Notes: generated by a model from the sequence alone, not told the origin. A stretch of 64,000 nucleotides of DNA from an uncultured Bacteroidales bacterium (GCA_902772585.1 CACYBB010000006.1:21205-85204), one strand, 5' to 3'; positions 25,708 to 34,281 are shown, counted from the first letter of the stretch. A program made the numbers and translations.

Positions 25708-26865
25708 ATGACTATGCTGCATTTCATCGTAGAAAACTTCAATGAGTTCCTGACGTACACGGGTTTTGCGAACGTGACGGCAGGCAACCTCATCATGATA
25801 GCAGTAGGCGCCTTCTTTATCTGGCTGGCCATCAAGAAGGACTTCGAGCCCCTGCTGCTCGTACCCATCGGACTGGGTATCATACTGGGCAATATCCCCT
25901 TCCGTGCTGATGCAGGACTGGAGATCGGACTGTATGAGGACAACTCCGTGCTGAACATCTTCTATCAGGGCGTACGACAAGGGTGGTATCCGCCGCTGAT
26001 ATTCCTGGGCATTGGTGCTATGACGGATTTCTCAGCATTGCTGGCCAATCCGAAGCTGATGCTGATTGGTGCTGCTGCACAGTTTGGTATCTTTGGTGCG
26101 TATATGTTTGCATTGGCCTTGGGCTTCGAACCCAATCAGGCTGCAGGTATCGCCATCATCGGTGGTGCCGACGGTCCTACGGCCATCTTCCTATCGTCGA
26201 AGCTGTCGCCAAACCTGATGGGTGCCATTGCGGTGTGTGCCTACTCGTATATGGCACTGGTACCGCTGATTCAGCCCCCATTGATGCGTCTGCTGACCAC
26301 GAAGAAGGAGCGTCTGATTAAGATGAAGCCCGCCCGCGAGGTTTCACAGACGGAGCGTATCTTGTTCCCCATCGTGGGACTGTTGCTGACCACCTTCATC
26401 GTACCCTCTGGTCTGCCCCTGCTGGGTATGCTGTTCTTCGGTAACTTGCTGAAGGAGAGCGGCAAGACCACTCGTCTGGCCAAGACCGCTGGTGCTGCGC
26501 TGAACGATATTGTGGTGATGCTGTTGGGTCTGACGGTAGGTTGTTCGACACAGGCTTCTGAGTTCCTGACAATCAACACCATCTACATCTTCGCCATTGG
26601 TGCCGGAGCCTTCATCATTGCCACCATGAGTGGTGTCTGCTTCGTGAAACTGATGAACGTATTCCTGCCGAAGGACAAGAAGCTGAATCCACTGATTGGT
26701 AATGCTGGCGTGAGTGCTGTGCCGATGGCTGCACGCATCTCCAACAACCTCGGACTGGAGTACGACCGCCACAACTTCCTGCTGATGCACGCCATGGGAC
26801 CAAACGTTGCCGGCGTCATCGGTTCAGCAGTTGCTGCGGGTGCTTTGCTCGGCTTCCTGTCGTAG
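25708..26865 (+). CDS. Na+-translocating decarboxylase beta subunit (OadB/MmdB family)
   Basis: The membrane pump that decarboxylates carboxybiotin and expels Na+. About 10 hydrophobic segments are present. The key family motif GGADGPTAIFLSSKL contains the conserved Asp, and NPLIGNAGVSAVPMAARISN lies near the C-terminus. Length is 385 residues, slightly shorter than the ~430 of OadB. It follows the biotin carrier directly. With MutAB on the other side, the likely substrate is (S)-methylmalonyl-CoA rather than oxaloacetate; that is inference from context. A terminator (26897-26934) closes the operon. Confidence 0.93.
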   Translation: MTMLHFIVENFNEFLTYTGFANVTAGNLIMIAVGAFFIWLAIKKDFEPLLLVPIGLGIILGNIPFRADAGLEIGLYEDNSVLNIFYQGVRQGWYPPLIFLGIGAMTDFSALLANPKLMLIGAAAQFGIFGAYMFALALGFEPNQAAGIAIIGGADGPTAIFLSSKLSPNLMGAIAVCAYSYMALVPLIQPPLMRLLTTKKERLIKMKPAREVSQTERILFPIVGLLLTTFIVPSGLPLLGMLFFGNLLKESGKTTRLAKTAGAALNDIVVMLLGLTVGCSTQASEFLTINTIYIFAIGAGAFIIATMSGVCFVKLMNVFLPKDKKLNPLIGNAGVSAVPMAARISNNLGLEYDRHNFLLMHAMGPNVAGVIGSAVAAGALLGFLS

Positions 26866-26896
26866 AACATTTAAAAAATTCAAATAACAATCAATT

Positions 26897-26942
26897 AAAA
26901 TCGGTAATCTTTTTCGATTGCCGATTTTATTTTGTACCTTTG
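26897..26942 (+). terminator. Terminator of OadB directly abutting the kinase promoter
   Basis: A 12-bp stem (AAAATCGGTAAT / ATTGCCGATTTT, one G-U pair) is followed by ATTTTG. The -7 box TACCTTTG of the next gene begins at 26935, immediately after the T-rich tail. Confidence 0.75.
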
Positions 26943-26961
26943 TGCCATTAAATCTAAGACA

Positions 26962-27630
26962 ATGCATATTGCTGTAGCAGGAAATATAGGAAGCGGGAAG
27001 TCGACACTGACTCAGTTGCTGGCCAAACACTATGGGTGGGAGGCTCGCTTTGAGGCTGTTGACCATAACCCCTATCTGGAAGACTATTATCGTGACATCT
27101 ACCGATGGTCATTTAACTTGGAGGTGTACTTCCTCAAGGAGCGCTTCCGTGACCTAATAGATATCGCCCAATCCGACCACACCATCATTCAGGACCGTAC
27201 CATCTACGAGGGAGTCTATGTTTTTATGGAGAACAACAAGGCCATGGGACACCTCTCCGATCGTGACTATGAAACGTTTATGGAACTCTTCGACCAGATG
27301 ATGACTGTTGTCCGTCCACCCGATCTGATGATATATCTTCGCGCGTCAGTGCCCCACCTGGTAGGAAACATCCAGAAACGTGGTCGCGAATATGAGCAGA
27401 GCATCCAACTGGAATATCTGCAGAACCTCAACAAGCGCTACGATGATTTCATCTACCACAAGTATCCTGGCAAGGTGATGACTGTCGAGAAAGACCAACT
27501 GGACTATCTCAACAATCCCAAGGATTTGGCACAGATCATTGACCGCATAGACAGCAACCTCTTCGGACTCTTTGCAAATTCCGAATTCCAAATTCCGAAT
27601 TCCGAGGAGCCCATTATTCGTAATTCGTAA
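26962..27630 (+). CDS. Deoxynucleoside kinase, first of a pair
   Basis: It phosphorylates deoxynucleosides for nucleotide salvage. The P-loop is GNIGSGKST (Lys13); QDRTIYEGVYVF corresponds to the DRS motif, and IQKRGREYEQSI to the lid with catalytic Arg residues. The frame extends back to 26932, but the -7 box ends at 26942, so the ATG at 26962 is used (222 residues). The last ~15 residues (SEFQIPNSEEPIIRNS) are encoded by the AT-rich simple repeat that separates the two kinase genes, so they are probably a passive tail. A paralogue follows 26 bases later. Confidence 0.9.
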   Translation: MHIAVAGNIGSGKSTLTQLLAKHYGWEARFEAVDHNPYLEDYYRDIYRWSFNLEVYFLKERFRDLIDIAQSDHTIIQDRTIYEGVYVFMENNKAMGHLSDRDYETFMELFDQMMTVVRPPDLMIYLRASVPHLVGNIQKRGREYEQSIQLEYLQNLNKRYDDFIYHKYPGKVMTVEKDQLDYLNNPKDLAQIIDRIDSNLFGLFANSEFQIPNSEEPIIRNS

Positions 27631-27655
27631 TTCATCATTCGTAATTTATCATACT

Positions 27656-28276
27656 ATGCACATCGCAGTAGCAGGAAACATCGGAAGTGGTAAGACCACA
27701 TTAACCAAGATGCTGGCCCATCGTTATGGATGGATACCCCGTTTTGAACCCGTCGACAACAATCCCTACCTTGCCGACTTCTATGCCGACATGCCTCGTT
27801 GGTCATTCAACCTACAGGTGTACTTCTTGAACAAGCGTTTCAAGGAGGTGGTAGAGATTTCCAAGTCGCCAGACACCATCATTCAGGACCGTACCATCTT
27901 TGAGGATGCCCGCATCTTTGCGCCTAACCTGCATGCTCAGGGGATGATGTCTGACCGCGACTTTGCCAACTATACCGACCTCTTTGACCTGATGATGTCG
28001 CTGGTAAAGTTACCCGACTTGATGATTTATATCCGTTCCAGCATTCCCACTTTGGTGGCACAGATTCAGAAGCGTGGTCGCGACTACGAGCAGACCATGC
28101 GCCTGGACTATCTGGAGGGTCTGTCGAAACGTTACGAAGAGTGGATTAGCACCTATAAAGGCCAGCTCATTATCATAGAGGGTGACACTTGTAAGTTTGG
28201 CGACAAACCCGAGGATTTCAAGATTGTCACGGACATGATTGATGCCAAGCTCTACGGCCTGTTCCCAATGGAGTAA
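27656..28276 (+). CDS. Deoxynucleoside kinase, second of a pair
   Basis: A close paralogue of the preceding protein, with P-loop GNIGSGKTT, QDRTIFEDARIF and IQKRGRDYEQTM. An in-frame extension back to 27572 would translate the repeat region and overlap the first gene; the ATG at 27656 (MHIAVAGN, as in the first copy) is the sound start, giving 206 residues. Adjacent deoxyadenosine/deoxyguanosine kinases are known to form heterodimers in lactobacilli; the same may hold here. Specificity cannot be read from the sequence. Confidence 0.9.
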   Translation: MHIAVAGNIGSGKTTLTKMLAHRYGWIPRFEPVDNNPYLADFYADMPRWSFNLQVYFLNKRFKEVVEISKSPDTIIQDRTIFEDARIFAPNLHAQGMMSDRDFANYTDLFDLMMSLVKLPDLMIYIRSSIPTLVAQIQKRGRDYEQTMRLDYLEGLSKRYEEWISTYKGQLIIIEGDTCKFGDKPEDFKIVTDMIDAKLYGLFPME

Positions 28277-28281
28277 CGTAA

Positions 28282-28316
28282 CGGTTAATGGTTAATGGTT
28301 AACGGTTAACGGTTAG
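28282..28316. repeat. Five tandem 7-bp units (C/T)GGTTAA
   Basis: CGGTTAA TGGTTAA TGGTTAA CGGTTAA CGGTTAG runs from the end of the kinase gene into the stop codon of the minus-strand gene at 28313. Confidence 0.8.
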
Positions 28317-28969
28317 CGTCTCCGACGCTTACGCTTTGCCGTTGCACGATGGCGCCGTGAGGTCTTACGTCGCTTTGAAACCTTCTTCTTGCTGACCTCA
28401 GGTGGTGCCGTACTCTTCCAGGTCACCAGATCTTGTGCCGTATAGTATGGCACATCGTCATTCGGATAGCGCTCACAGTATTTCAGAATGGCATAATAGT
28501 CGATGTTTCGCACCTGGTGATTCTCATAGAACCATACCTCAACGGTGCTCTGCGCAGTGGCAATCATCACGATATCGCGGTCATAGTCCACAAACCAGCG
28601 TGCAAAGCGGTGACCACGTACTGTCGACTCCCACGTAGGCTTGCCATAGTGCTTCTCCATCCATTTCAGCAAGGCAACATAATCCTCATGCTGGCTGATG
28701 CCCTGCTGTCTGCCCGTTGTCATCAACAAATAGTTGCATCCCGTCGTATCTTTGCTGGCTTGGATGCTCAAACCCATTTCTAGGCCTGCAATTCGTCCCG
28801 TCAAACTATTACTATCCACCCTGTGCAGTCCCTTCTTCACCAGATTATCCATCAGTTCTTCAAGGTTCTGCGATAGTGGAAATCCTACAAAATCTGTATG
28901 TTTCTGAGCTGTCGCAACCAGCGGCAACAACAGCACAAGAAGTATCCCTATGATATATTTTTTCATCAT
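28313..28969 (-). CDS. Secreted protein of unknown function with very basic C-terminal tail
   Basis: Not recognised. It has a clear signal peptide (MMKKYIIGILLVLLLPLVATAQ) and a ~165-residue mature domain with alternating helices and strands (DFVGFPLSQNLEELMDNLVKKG; WFVDYDRDIVMIATAQSTVEVWFYEN). It ends in a stretch of ~25 residues that is almost wholly Lys, Arg, Ser and His (SKRRKTSRRHRATAKRKRRRR). The tail could bind nucleic acid, LPS or peptidoglycan. The -7 box TACCTTTG lies at 28995-28988 on the minus strand. ATGs at 28969 and 28966 are equally possible starts. It is divergent from the RsbW-like gene. Confidence 0.75.
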   Translation of the reverse strand: MMKKYIIGILLVLLLPLVATAQKHTDFVGFPLSQNLEELMDNLVKKGLHRVDSNSLTGRIAGLEMGLSIQASKDTTGCNYLLMTTGRQQGISQHEDYVALLKWMEKHYGKPTWESTVRGHRFARWFVDYDRDIVMIATAQSTVEVWFYENHQVRNIDYYAILKYCERYPNDDVPYYTAQDLVTWKSTAPPEVSKKKVSKRRKTSRRHRATAKRKRRRR

Positions 28970-28987
28970 TCTGCAAAAATTCGTCTA

Positions 28988-29047
28988 CAAAGGTACGAAA
29001 TAATTGATAATTAATAATTGATAATTGATAATTATTTTGTATCTTTG
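28988..29047. promoter_or_regulatory. Divergent promoters separated by an AT-rich repeat
   Basis: TACCTTTG on the minus strand (28995-28988) serves the gene at 28313. TATCTTTG on the plus strand (29040-29047) serves the gene at 29072. Between them are several copies of TAATTGATAAT-like sequence, which recurs at 33351-33390. Confidence 0.7.
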
Positions 29048-29071
29048 TCGCCAAAACAGAAAAATATAAGT

Positions 29072-29482
29072 ATGCAACACAGTATTACTCTTACCAATGA
29101 CATCGAACAGGTGCCACAGTTAGCAGATTTCGTCGACATGGTATGTGAAGAGGTTGGCTTTGACCCCTCTGTGTCCATCCAGATGAATCTGGCTATCGAA
29201 GAAGCCGTCGTCAATGTGATGAGCTACGCTTATCCCGTTGGAACAGTGGGTAATGTCATTATTGAGGCGCAAGCCAATGAGGACTGTCTGACGTTTACCA
29301 TCATCGATAATGGCACCCCCTTTGACCCCACCGCTAAGTCCGAAGTCGACACTACGCTCAGTGCCGAGGAACGTCCTATAGGCGGCTTAGGCATCCATCT
29401 TGTTCGTCAGTTAATGGACAGCATCAATTACGAAAGAATTGACAACAAGAATATACTGACGCTACGTAAAAAATTGGCGTAA
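29072..29482 (+). CDS. RsbW/SpoIIAB-like anti-sigma ATPase (HATPase_c_2)
   Basis: A 136-residue serine-kinase-type ATPase of the partner-switching family. The N-box is MNLAIEEAVVNVMSYAYP and the G1 box is FTIIDNGTPFDP; the second Gly-rich motif is RPIGGLGIHLVRQLMD. The frame opens at 29018, but the -7 box ends at 29047, so the ATG at 29072 is right. Proteins of this type bind a sigma factor or other target and phosphorylate a STAS-domain antagonist; a STAS protein lies 3.9 kb downstream (33391). No PP2C phosphatase or sigma gene is in the window. It starts the RsbW-ABC-lipoprotein-STAS cluster. Confidence 0.85.
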   Translation: MQHSITLTNDIEQVPQLADFVDMVCEEVGFDPSVSIQMNLAIEEAVVNVMSYAYPVGTVGNVIIEAQANEDCLTFTIIDNGTPFDPTAKSEVDTTLSAEERPIGGLGIHLVRQLMDSINYERIDNKNILTLRKKLA

Positions 29483-29561
29483 ATATCGACTAAGACAGGC
29501 AGAAATGGCATTATTTAGTTTTTTTAACTACAGCAATACCAAGGTAGTCTGTATTTTTTAA

Positions 29562-29569
29562 TAAATTTG
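29562..29569 (+). promoter_or_regulatory. Possible -7 box for the ABC exporter gene
   Basis: TAAATTTG, 13 bases before the ATG; there is no clear -33 box, so read-through from the RsbW-like gene is also possible. Confidence 0.4.
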
Positions 29570-29582
29570 CAGAGTTTAAAAG

Positions 29583-32471
29583 ATGACTGACGTCATACTA
29601 TCCAGCTTCATCAGTCTGTTTGCTTTGTTTGGCAAAGAAGAGCAAGTAGATGAGCAACGGGCAAAAGACATGCTCGTCAGTTATCTTCGTCGTCATTTTG
29701 GTATCCGCAATATCGACCTCTATCTCGACCTCTACAGCGACATGCGTATGGCCTATGAGATGAGCGACAATCTGGATACGGTAGCCACTGTCAACTCCAT
29801 CTGCTCTACCCTTCATGGCAATATTCGTGCCACCGAGGAATCACTCTTATTACTCCGTCTGATGGAGTTCTGTAGTGATGACGGTCTGCAGGCTGAGGAA
29901 ATCTTCAAGACGATGGCCAAGATATTCGGCATCACTAGCCAGCAATACGATTGCTATCTGGACTACGTCAACAACAAGCCTTCACAATATGTCGTCCTCC
30001 ATCACATAGAGTATTTCCAGGGCGTACTGAAGACGCTGCTCGACCCCGCAACGGGTCTGCTGCTGTTTACCTATTTGGGAGAGGACACTGTTCTGCTCAA
30101 CGATATTCCCGTGCTGCCAGGCACCTATCAGGTATGGCTTCAGAGCAGTGTGCTCAAGAGTGCCGACGGTCATCCCGTGTACTACTCATCGATGATTAGC
30201 AGCTACGGACAGGGCGACAGCACTACTGAGGCTGTTACCTTCTGCGGTCGTGACATCAACTTCCGTTTCCCCAACAGCGATAACGGCATGCACGACCTCA
30301 GTTTCACGCTGCGTAATGGTGAATTGCTGGCTATCATGGGTGGTTCCGGAACTGGTAAGACCACTCTGCTCTCGCTGCTCAACGGCACACTGATACCTCA
30401 GCAGGGTACGATTACCATTAACGGCCACAGCATTACCGAGCCTGCAGCCAAGGCCCTCATCGGTTTCGTGCCACAGGACGACCTGCTCATTGAGGAACTC
30501 ACCGTCTATCAAAACCTTTGGTACACAGCCAAGTTGTGTTTTGAGGGAATGAGCGACGAAGACCTCGACCGTCGCGTCATGAAGACGCTGAAAGACCTTG
30601 GTCTTGATGCCGCCAAAGACCTGAAGGTAGGTTCACCTATTCATAAATTCATCTCTGGTGGTCAGCGCAAGCGTCTGAACATTGCGTTGGAATTGATTCG
30701 CGAGCCTGCTGTGCTGTTCCTTGACGAACCTACCAGCGGTCTGTCCTCAGCTGATACAGAGAAAGTCATCAACCTGCTGAAAGAGCAGACGCTGAAGGGC
30801 AAACTCATTGTGGTCAATATCCACCAGCCATCCAGCGACGTCTATAAACTCTTCGACCGTCTGTGGTTGCTCGACAAAGGCGGCTATCCCGTCTTTGACG
30901 GTAATCCCATCGATGCCGTTATCTACTTCAAGGAGGCTGCCAACTATGCCGATGCTGAGACCAGTGCCTGCCCGACGTGTGGTAATGTCAATCCGGAAAT
31001 TGTGCTGAACATCATCGACGAGAAAGCCCTCAACAGCAGTGGCGAACTCTCTGATGAGCGCAAGACCACCCCACAGGAGTGGCATGAACTCTATCTCAAG
31101 CACCAAGAGAAGAAGCGTCAAGAGGCTGTGGCCGTCAGCGCCATCCCCGCTTCTGACCAGAAGAAGCCTGGAACCCTGAAACAGTTCTACATCTTCCTGC
31201 ACCGTACCGTCCGCACCAAGATAACCAATACGCAATACATGGCCATTGCCCTGTTGCAAGCTCCCTTGCTGGCATTGGTCTGCGGCTATCTGACACGCTT
31301 TGCTCCCCCAGAGGGCTATAGCGTCATGAACAACAAAAACCTTGTCAGCTACTTCTTTATGGCTGTCATCGTGGCTACCTTCACGGGTATGAGCGGTAGT
31401 GCTGAAGAGATTTTCAAGGACCGGGCATTGCTCAAGCGTGAACGCTTCCTGCACCTGTCGTATGGCAGTTATATCTGGTCAAAGATTGTCTTCATGGGCA
31501 TTCTTTCACTGGTACAGACCCTCCTGTTCATCCTTGTGGGCAACACCATGATGGGCATTCAGGGACTATTCTCTACCTGGTGGCTCATCCTTTTCGTCAC
31601 CGCCTTCCTCGCCAACCTCACAGGACTGTTGCTCTCGCAGTGCCTCAGCAGCATTGTGGCCATCTATATCAGCATACCCATGCTACTCATCCCGCAGATA
31701 CTGCTCTGTGGACTCGTGGTCAGTTTCTCTGACCTCACACCCAAGAGCACCACGGGTAATGTTCCGCTGGTGGGCGACCTCATCCCCTCGCGTTGGGCTT
31801 ACGAGGCGCTGGCCGTCACGTCGTTTACCGACAACGCCTACGAAAAAGAGTTCTTCGAGATTGATCGCGAGAAGTATGAGAACCAGTTCTATAATCTGGG
31901 CTACCTCTACGAGTTGCAGTCACAACTGGAGACCCTTCGTGACGAACAGAAGAACCACAAGACCGTTGACCCCAACCACATGGAGGTCATCCGCACCAAT
32001 CTGCCACGACTCATCGACTATTGTGGCATCCAGCCCTATCAGGGAAGCTACGACTATCAGTCACTCTATGACTATATGCAGAATGCCGAGAAGTTGCTTG
32101 TCAAGCGCAGCAATAAGTTGGCACTTCAGCGCGATGGCGTCATGAACAAACTGTTACGCAACATGGGTAAGGACGGCGTCCTGCAGCTCAAGCGCGACAA
32201 CTACAACCTCAAACTGGAAGACTGTGTCGTTGGTGCCGACCAGCACTCTATGGTCGATGTCATCGACAACATCCTCGTACCCCGCACGGGACTCATCTTC
32301 CTCACCCCATTCAGCACCTGTGGCAGTGCACCGTTCTATAGCAGTCAGAAAGTGGTAGGTTCCTGGCACATCAAGACCCTCTGGTACAATATCAGCATCC
32401 TGCTGCTGATGAGCATCATTTGCATCATCCTGCTACTAACCGATTGTCCAGGGCGGTACGTGAGGAAATGA
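29583..32471 (+). CDS. ABCG-type ABC transporter with N-terminal TerB-like domain
   Basis: Residues ~1-140 look like a TerB/tellurite-type helical domain (FALFGKEEQVDEQRAKDMLV...HFGIRN). A small beta domain (~150-235) follows. The nucleotide-binding domain (~240-460) has Walker A GGSGTGKTT (Lys259), Q-loop GFVPQDD, signature ISGGQRKRL and Walker B VLFLDEPTSGL. A linker contains a CPTCG zinc-type motif. The C-terminal half is an ABC-2/ABCG membrane domain with ~6 helices and a large loop. The NBD-then-TMD order matches ABCG half-transporters, which must dimerise. At 962 residues it is larger than usual because of the N-terminal part. Its substrate is unknown. The flanking RsbW-like, lipoprotein and STAS genes suggest regulated export or lipid transport. 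Confidence 0.85.
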   Translation: MTDVILSSFISLFALFGKEEQVDEQRAKDMLVSYLRRHFGIRNIDLYLDLYSDMRMAYEMSDNLDTVATVNSICSTLHGNIRATEESLLLLRLMEFCSDDGLQAEEIFKTMAKIFGITSQQYDCYLDYVNNKPSQYVVLHHIEYFQGVLKTLLDPATGLLLFTYLGEDTVLLNDIPVLPGTYQVWLQSSVLKSADGHPVYYSSMISSYGQGDSTTEAVTFCGRDINFRFPNSDNGMHDLSFTLRNGELLAIMGGSGTGKTTLLSLLNGTLIPQQGTITINGHSITEPAAKALIGFVPQDDLLIEELTVYQNLWYTAKLCFEGMSDEDLDRRVMKTLKDLGLDAAKDLKVGSPIHKFISGGQRKRLNIALELIREPAVLFLDEPTSGLSSADTEKVINLLKEQTLKGKLIVVNIHQPSSDVYKLFDRLWLLDKGGYPVFDGNPIDAVIYFKEAANYADAETSACPTCGNVNPEIVLNIIDEKALNSSGELSDERKTTPQEWHELYLKHQEKKRQEAVAVSAIPASDQKKPGTLKQFYIFLHRTVRTKITNTQYMAIALLQAPLLALVCGYLTRFAPPEGYSVMNNKNLVSYFFMAVIVATFTGMSGSAEEIFKDRALLKRERFLHLSYGSYIWSKIVFMGILSLVQTLLFILVGNTMMGIQGLFSTWWLILFVTAFLANLTGLLLSQCLSSIVAIYISIPMLLIPQILLCGLVVSFSDLTPKSTTGNVPLVGDLIPSRWAYEALAVTSFTDNAYEKEFFEIDREKYENQFYNLGYLYELQSQLETLRDEQKNHKTVDPNHMEVIRTNLPRLIDYCGIQPYQGSYDYQSLYDYMQNAEKLLVKRSNKLALQRDGVMNKLLRNMGKDGVLQLKRDNYNLKLEDCVVGADQHSMVDVIDNILVPRTGLIFLTPFSTCGSAPFYSSQKVVGSWHIKTLWYNISILLLMSIICIILLLTDCPGRYVRK

Positions 32472-32551
32472 AAAATGAAACATTAAAGATTAAACATGAA
32501 AAAGGAAACAATAATAAACATTAGTAATAACTTAAAAATTTAAAAGAAAAG

Positions 32552-33349
32552 ATGAAAAAGTTATCTATCCTGGCTCTCGCAGCCATCGTCTTCGCAGCAT
32601 GCGGAGGAAACAAGAGTGCAAACAACGCAGAAGAGTCTGACTCTCTGAAGAGTTTCGAACAAGAACAGATTGAAGCCAGCATCAAGATGCACTTCGACAG
32701 CATCGCTGCTGAGTTCAGCAAGATCGACCAGCCCAGCTTCGTTAAGGAGACCAAGGACGGCATCACCCTCACCAAGGAAGAGAAGCAGGTTAAGCCTACC
32801 TATCTGCTCGCTCCCGCAATTGCTGACGAGGCTACTACCCTGGCAGAGAAGTATCGCGTACTCGCTGCACTGAGCGTTGACAAGCGCATCGCTAACCTCT
32901 ATGAGATGCCCGTTGAGGACTTCGACAAGTCTATCACCAAGTTGGCAGCCGACATCGACGATCCTTCTTTCAAGGACGTTGAGGACAAGGGTTCTATCTT
33001 CGAGACCTCTTCAGACCTCTACGAGGCTATGGAGAAAAACGGTCGCATCAACTACTTCTGGCAGCTGGCTTCTGCAGCTCTCGTTGAGCAGCTCTACATT
33101 GTCAGCCAGAACAAGGACAAGTTCCTGAGCACCTTCAACGACGAGACCGCTGCTAACGTTACCTTCCGTATCATCCTCATCCTCGACGCTACCAACCGTC
33201 TGTCTCAGTACGATCCTGAGATTGCACCTGTAGCAGCCGCTATGACTCCTCTGGAGCACCTCAACGCTACTTCTGTCAACGAGCTGAAGTCTCAGATGGA
33301 CGACATGAAGGCTGAGATTGAGGCAGCCCGCAAGGCTCTCGTAAAGTAA
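32552..33349 (+). CDS. Lipoprotein of unknown function
   Basis: It has a lipoprotein signal (MKKLSILALAAIVFAACGG, Cys at residue 17) followed by a Ser/Asn/Glu spacer. The mature part is helical and acidic, ending in a coiled-coil-like segment (NELKSQMDDMKAEIEAARKAL). No domain was recognised. Codon use is strongly biased, suggesting high expression. It lies between the exporter and the STAS gene, all on the plus strand, and may be a periplasmic partner of the exporter (inference). Confidence 0.75.
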   Translation: MKKLSILALAAIVFAACGGNKSANNAEESDSLKSFEQEQIEASIKMHFDSIAAEFSKIDQPSFVKETKDGITLTKEEKQVKPTYLLAPAIADEATTLAEKYRVLAALSVDKRIANLYEMPVEDFDKSITKLAADIDDPSFKDVEDKGSIFETSSDLYEAMEKNGRINYFWQLASAALVEQLYIVSQNKDKFLSTFNDETAANVTFRIILILDATNRLSQYDPEIAPVAAAMTPLEHLNATSVNELKSQMDDMKAEIEAARKALVK

Positions 33350-33390
33350 ATTAATAATTGATAATTGACAATTGATAATTGATAATTAAG

Positions 33391-33693
33391 ATGATATTTG
33401 ACATTAAAGAACAACCACAAGGCATGTATGCCACCGTCAGCGGCCGTTTAGACACCCCCGCTGCCGTTAAGGCCCAACAGGAGATTGCTCCTCTGTTAGA
33501 CAATGCCGACAAGGCCATCACCTTGGACTGCAAGGACTTGGAGTACATCAGTTCTTCTGGTCTGCGCCTTTTCCTCACCATCCGTAAGGAAGTGTCAGCC
33601 AAGGGTGGAAGCATCACCATTCAGAACATCAACGAAGACATCAAGAAGGTGTTCATGATGACTGGTTTCTTCAACCTTTTCGACATCAAGTAA
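33391..33693 (+). CDS. STAS-domain protein (anti-sigma factor antagonist-like)
   Basis: A 100-residue single-domain protein. The typical core is ITLDCKDLEYISSSGLRLFLTIRKE, where the second Ser of the SSSG motif is the usual phosphorylation site, and FMMTGFFNLFDI ends the domain. The in-frame ATG at 33379 lies in an AT repeat, so 33391 is preferred. In partner switching it would be the substrate of the RsbW-like kinase at 29072. In Mla-type ABC systems a STAS protein (MlaB) instead binds the transporter; the exporter next door makes both readings possible. Confidence 0.87.
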   Translation: MIFDIKEQPQGMYATVSGRLDTPAAVKAQQEIAPLLDNADKAITLDCKDLEYISSSGLRLFLTIRKEVSAKGGSITIQNINEDIKKVFMMTGFFNLFDIK

Positions 33694-33721
33694 CGTCAAA
33701 CCCTATTTTATAAGCAATAAC

Positions 33722-33761
33722 GAGCCGCCACTCCGATAGGAATGACGGCTCTTGCTTTTTT
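33722..33761 (+). terminator. Terminator after the STAS gene
   Basis: The stem GAGCCG / CGGCTC with a looser extension is followed by TTGCTTTTTT. Confidence 0.6.
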
Positions 33762-34251
33762 ACTTGATGGTCAGCCAGACGGGTTCGCCCTTGTCTTTGG
33801 CTTCGACAATCTTCTGTTTGAGTTCGTAGAGCCACTTGCGGCTTTCTAGGAGTTGGCCTACAATCTGGTTGCGGCCTACGAGGATGCAGCCTGCGGTGTC
33901 CTTGGCGGTATTGCCCATGTGGATGCGGATGCCCTTGAAGAGGTGGTTGAAGTCGGGGCCACCGAGAAGGACAGGGAGCCACATCTTGAACTTTGGACTC
34001 CACGTAATCACTACGGCGTAACGGCCTTCTGGGATGGCGAAGGGCTTCAACAATTGCGCCTTGACGGGCGAACGTAGAACGGTTTCTTTCGAGACCTGTG
34101 TTTTCAGTTCGAGGGCTGTTGGTTCAAGGGTGTCGCAGAAGTACTCTTCGCGTGTGTAGGTTCGATACTCTTCGTTTTCCTCTTTGAGGATGGAAAGCCT
34201 ACCTATCGTGTAGGCCTTCCTTTTTGCTATGCGTGTCAATATCAGTTCCAT
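33760..34251 (-). CDS. DUF5675 family protein
   Basis: The 163-residue protein has the DUF5675 pattern: an N-terminal LTRIAKRKAYTIGRLSI, FCDTLEPT, AIPEGRYAVVITWSPKF, GIRIHMGNTAKDTAGCILVG. The family is common next to phage-like lysis genes and the HU-like/amidase clusters of Bacteroidota; conserved His, Asn and Cys residues suggest an enzyme, perhaps acting on peptidoglycan. No signal peptide. It is the last gene before the repeat at 34282 that starts the accessory module. Confidence 0.8.
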   Translation of the reverse strand: MELILTRIAKRKAYTIGRLSILKEENEEYRTYTREEYFCDTLEPTALELKTQVSKETVLRSPVKAQLLKPFAIPEGRYAVVITWSPKFKMWLPVLLGGPDFNHLFKGIRIHMGNTAKDTAGCILVGRNQIVGQLLESRKWLYELKQKIVEAKDKGEPVWLTIK

Positions 34252-34281
34252 ATTCTGAAATTTTATGTTAATGTAAACCTC

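Noticed and set aside
27572-27655. Upstream start for the second deoxynucleoside kinase
   Set aside because: The extension overlaps the first kinase gene and reads through the simple repeat; the internal MHIAVAGN start matches the paralogue.
28282-28316. Direct repeats as iterons or CRISPR
   Set aside because: Only five 7-bp units between two convergent genes, with no replication gene beside them.
29018-29071. Upstream start for the RsbW-like protein
   Set aside because: The ATG at 29018 lies before the -7 box (29040-29047) and would translate an AT repeat.
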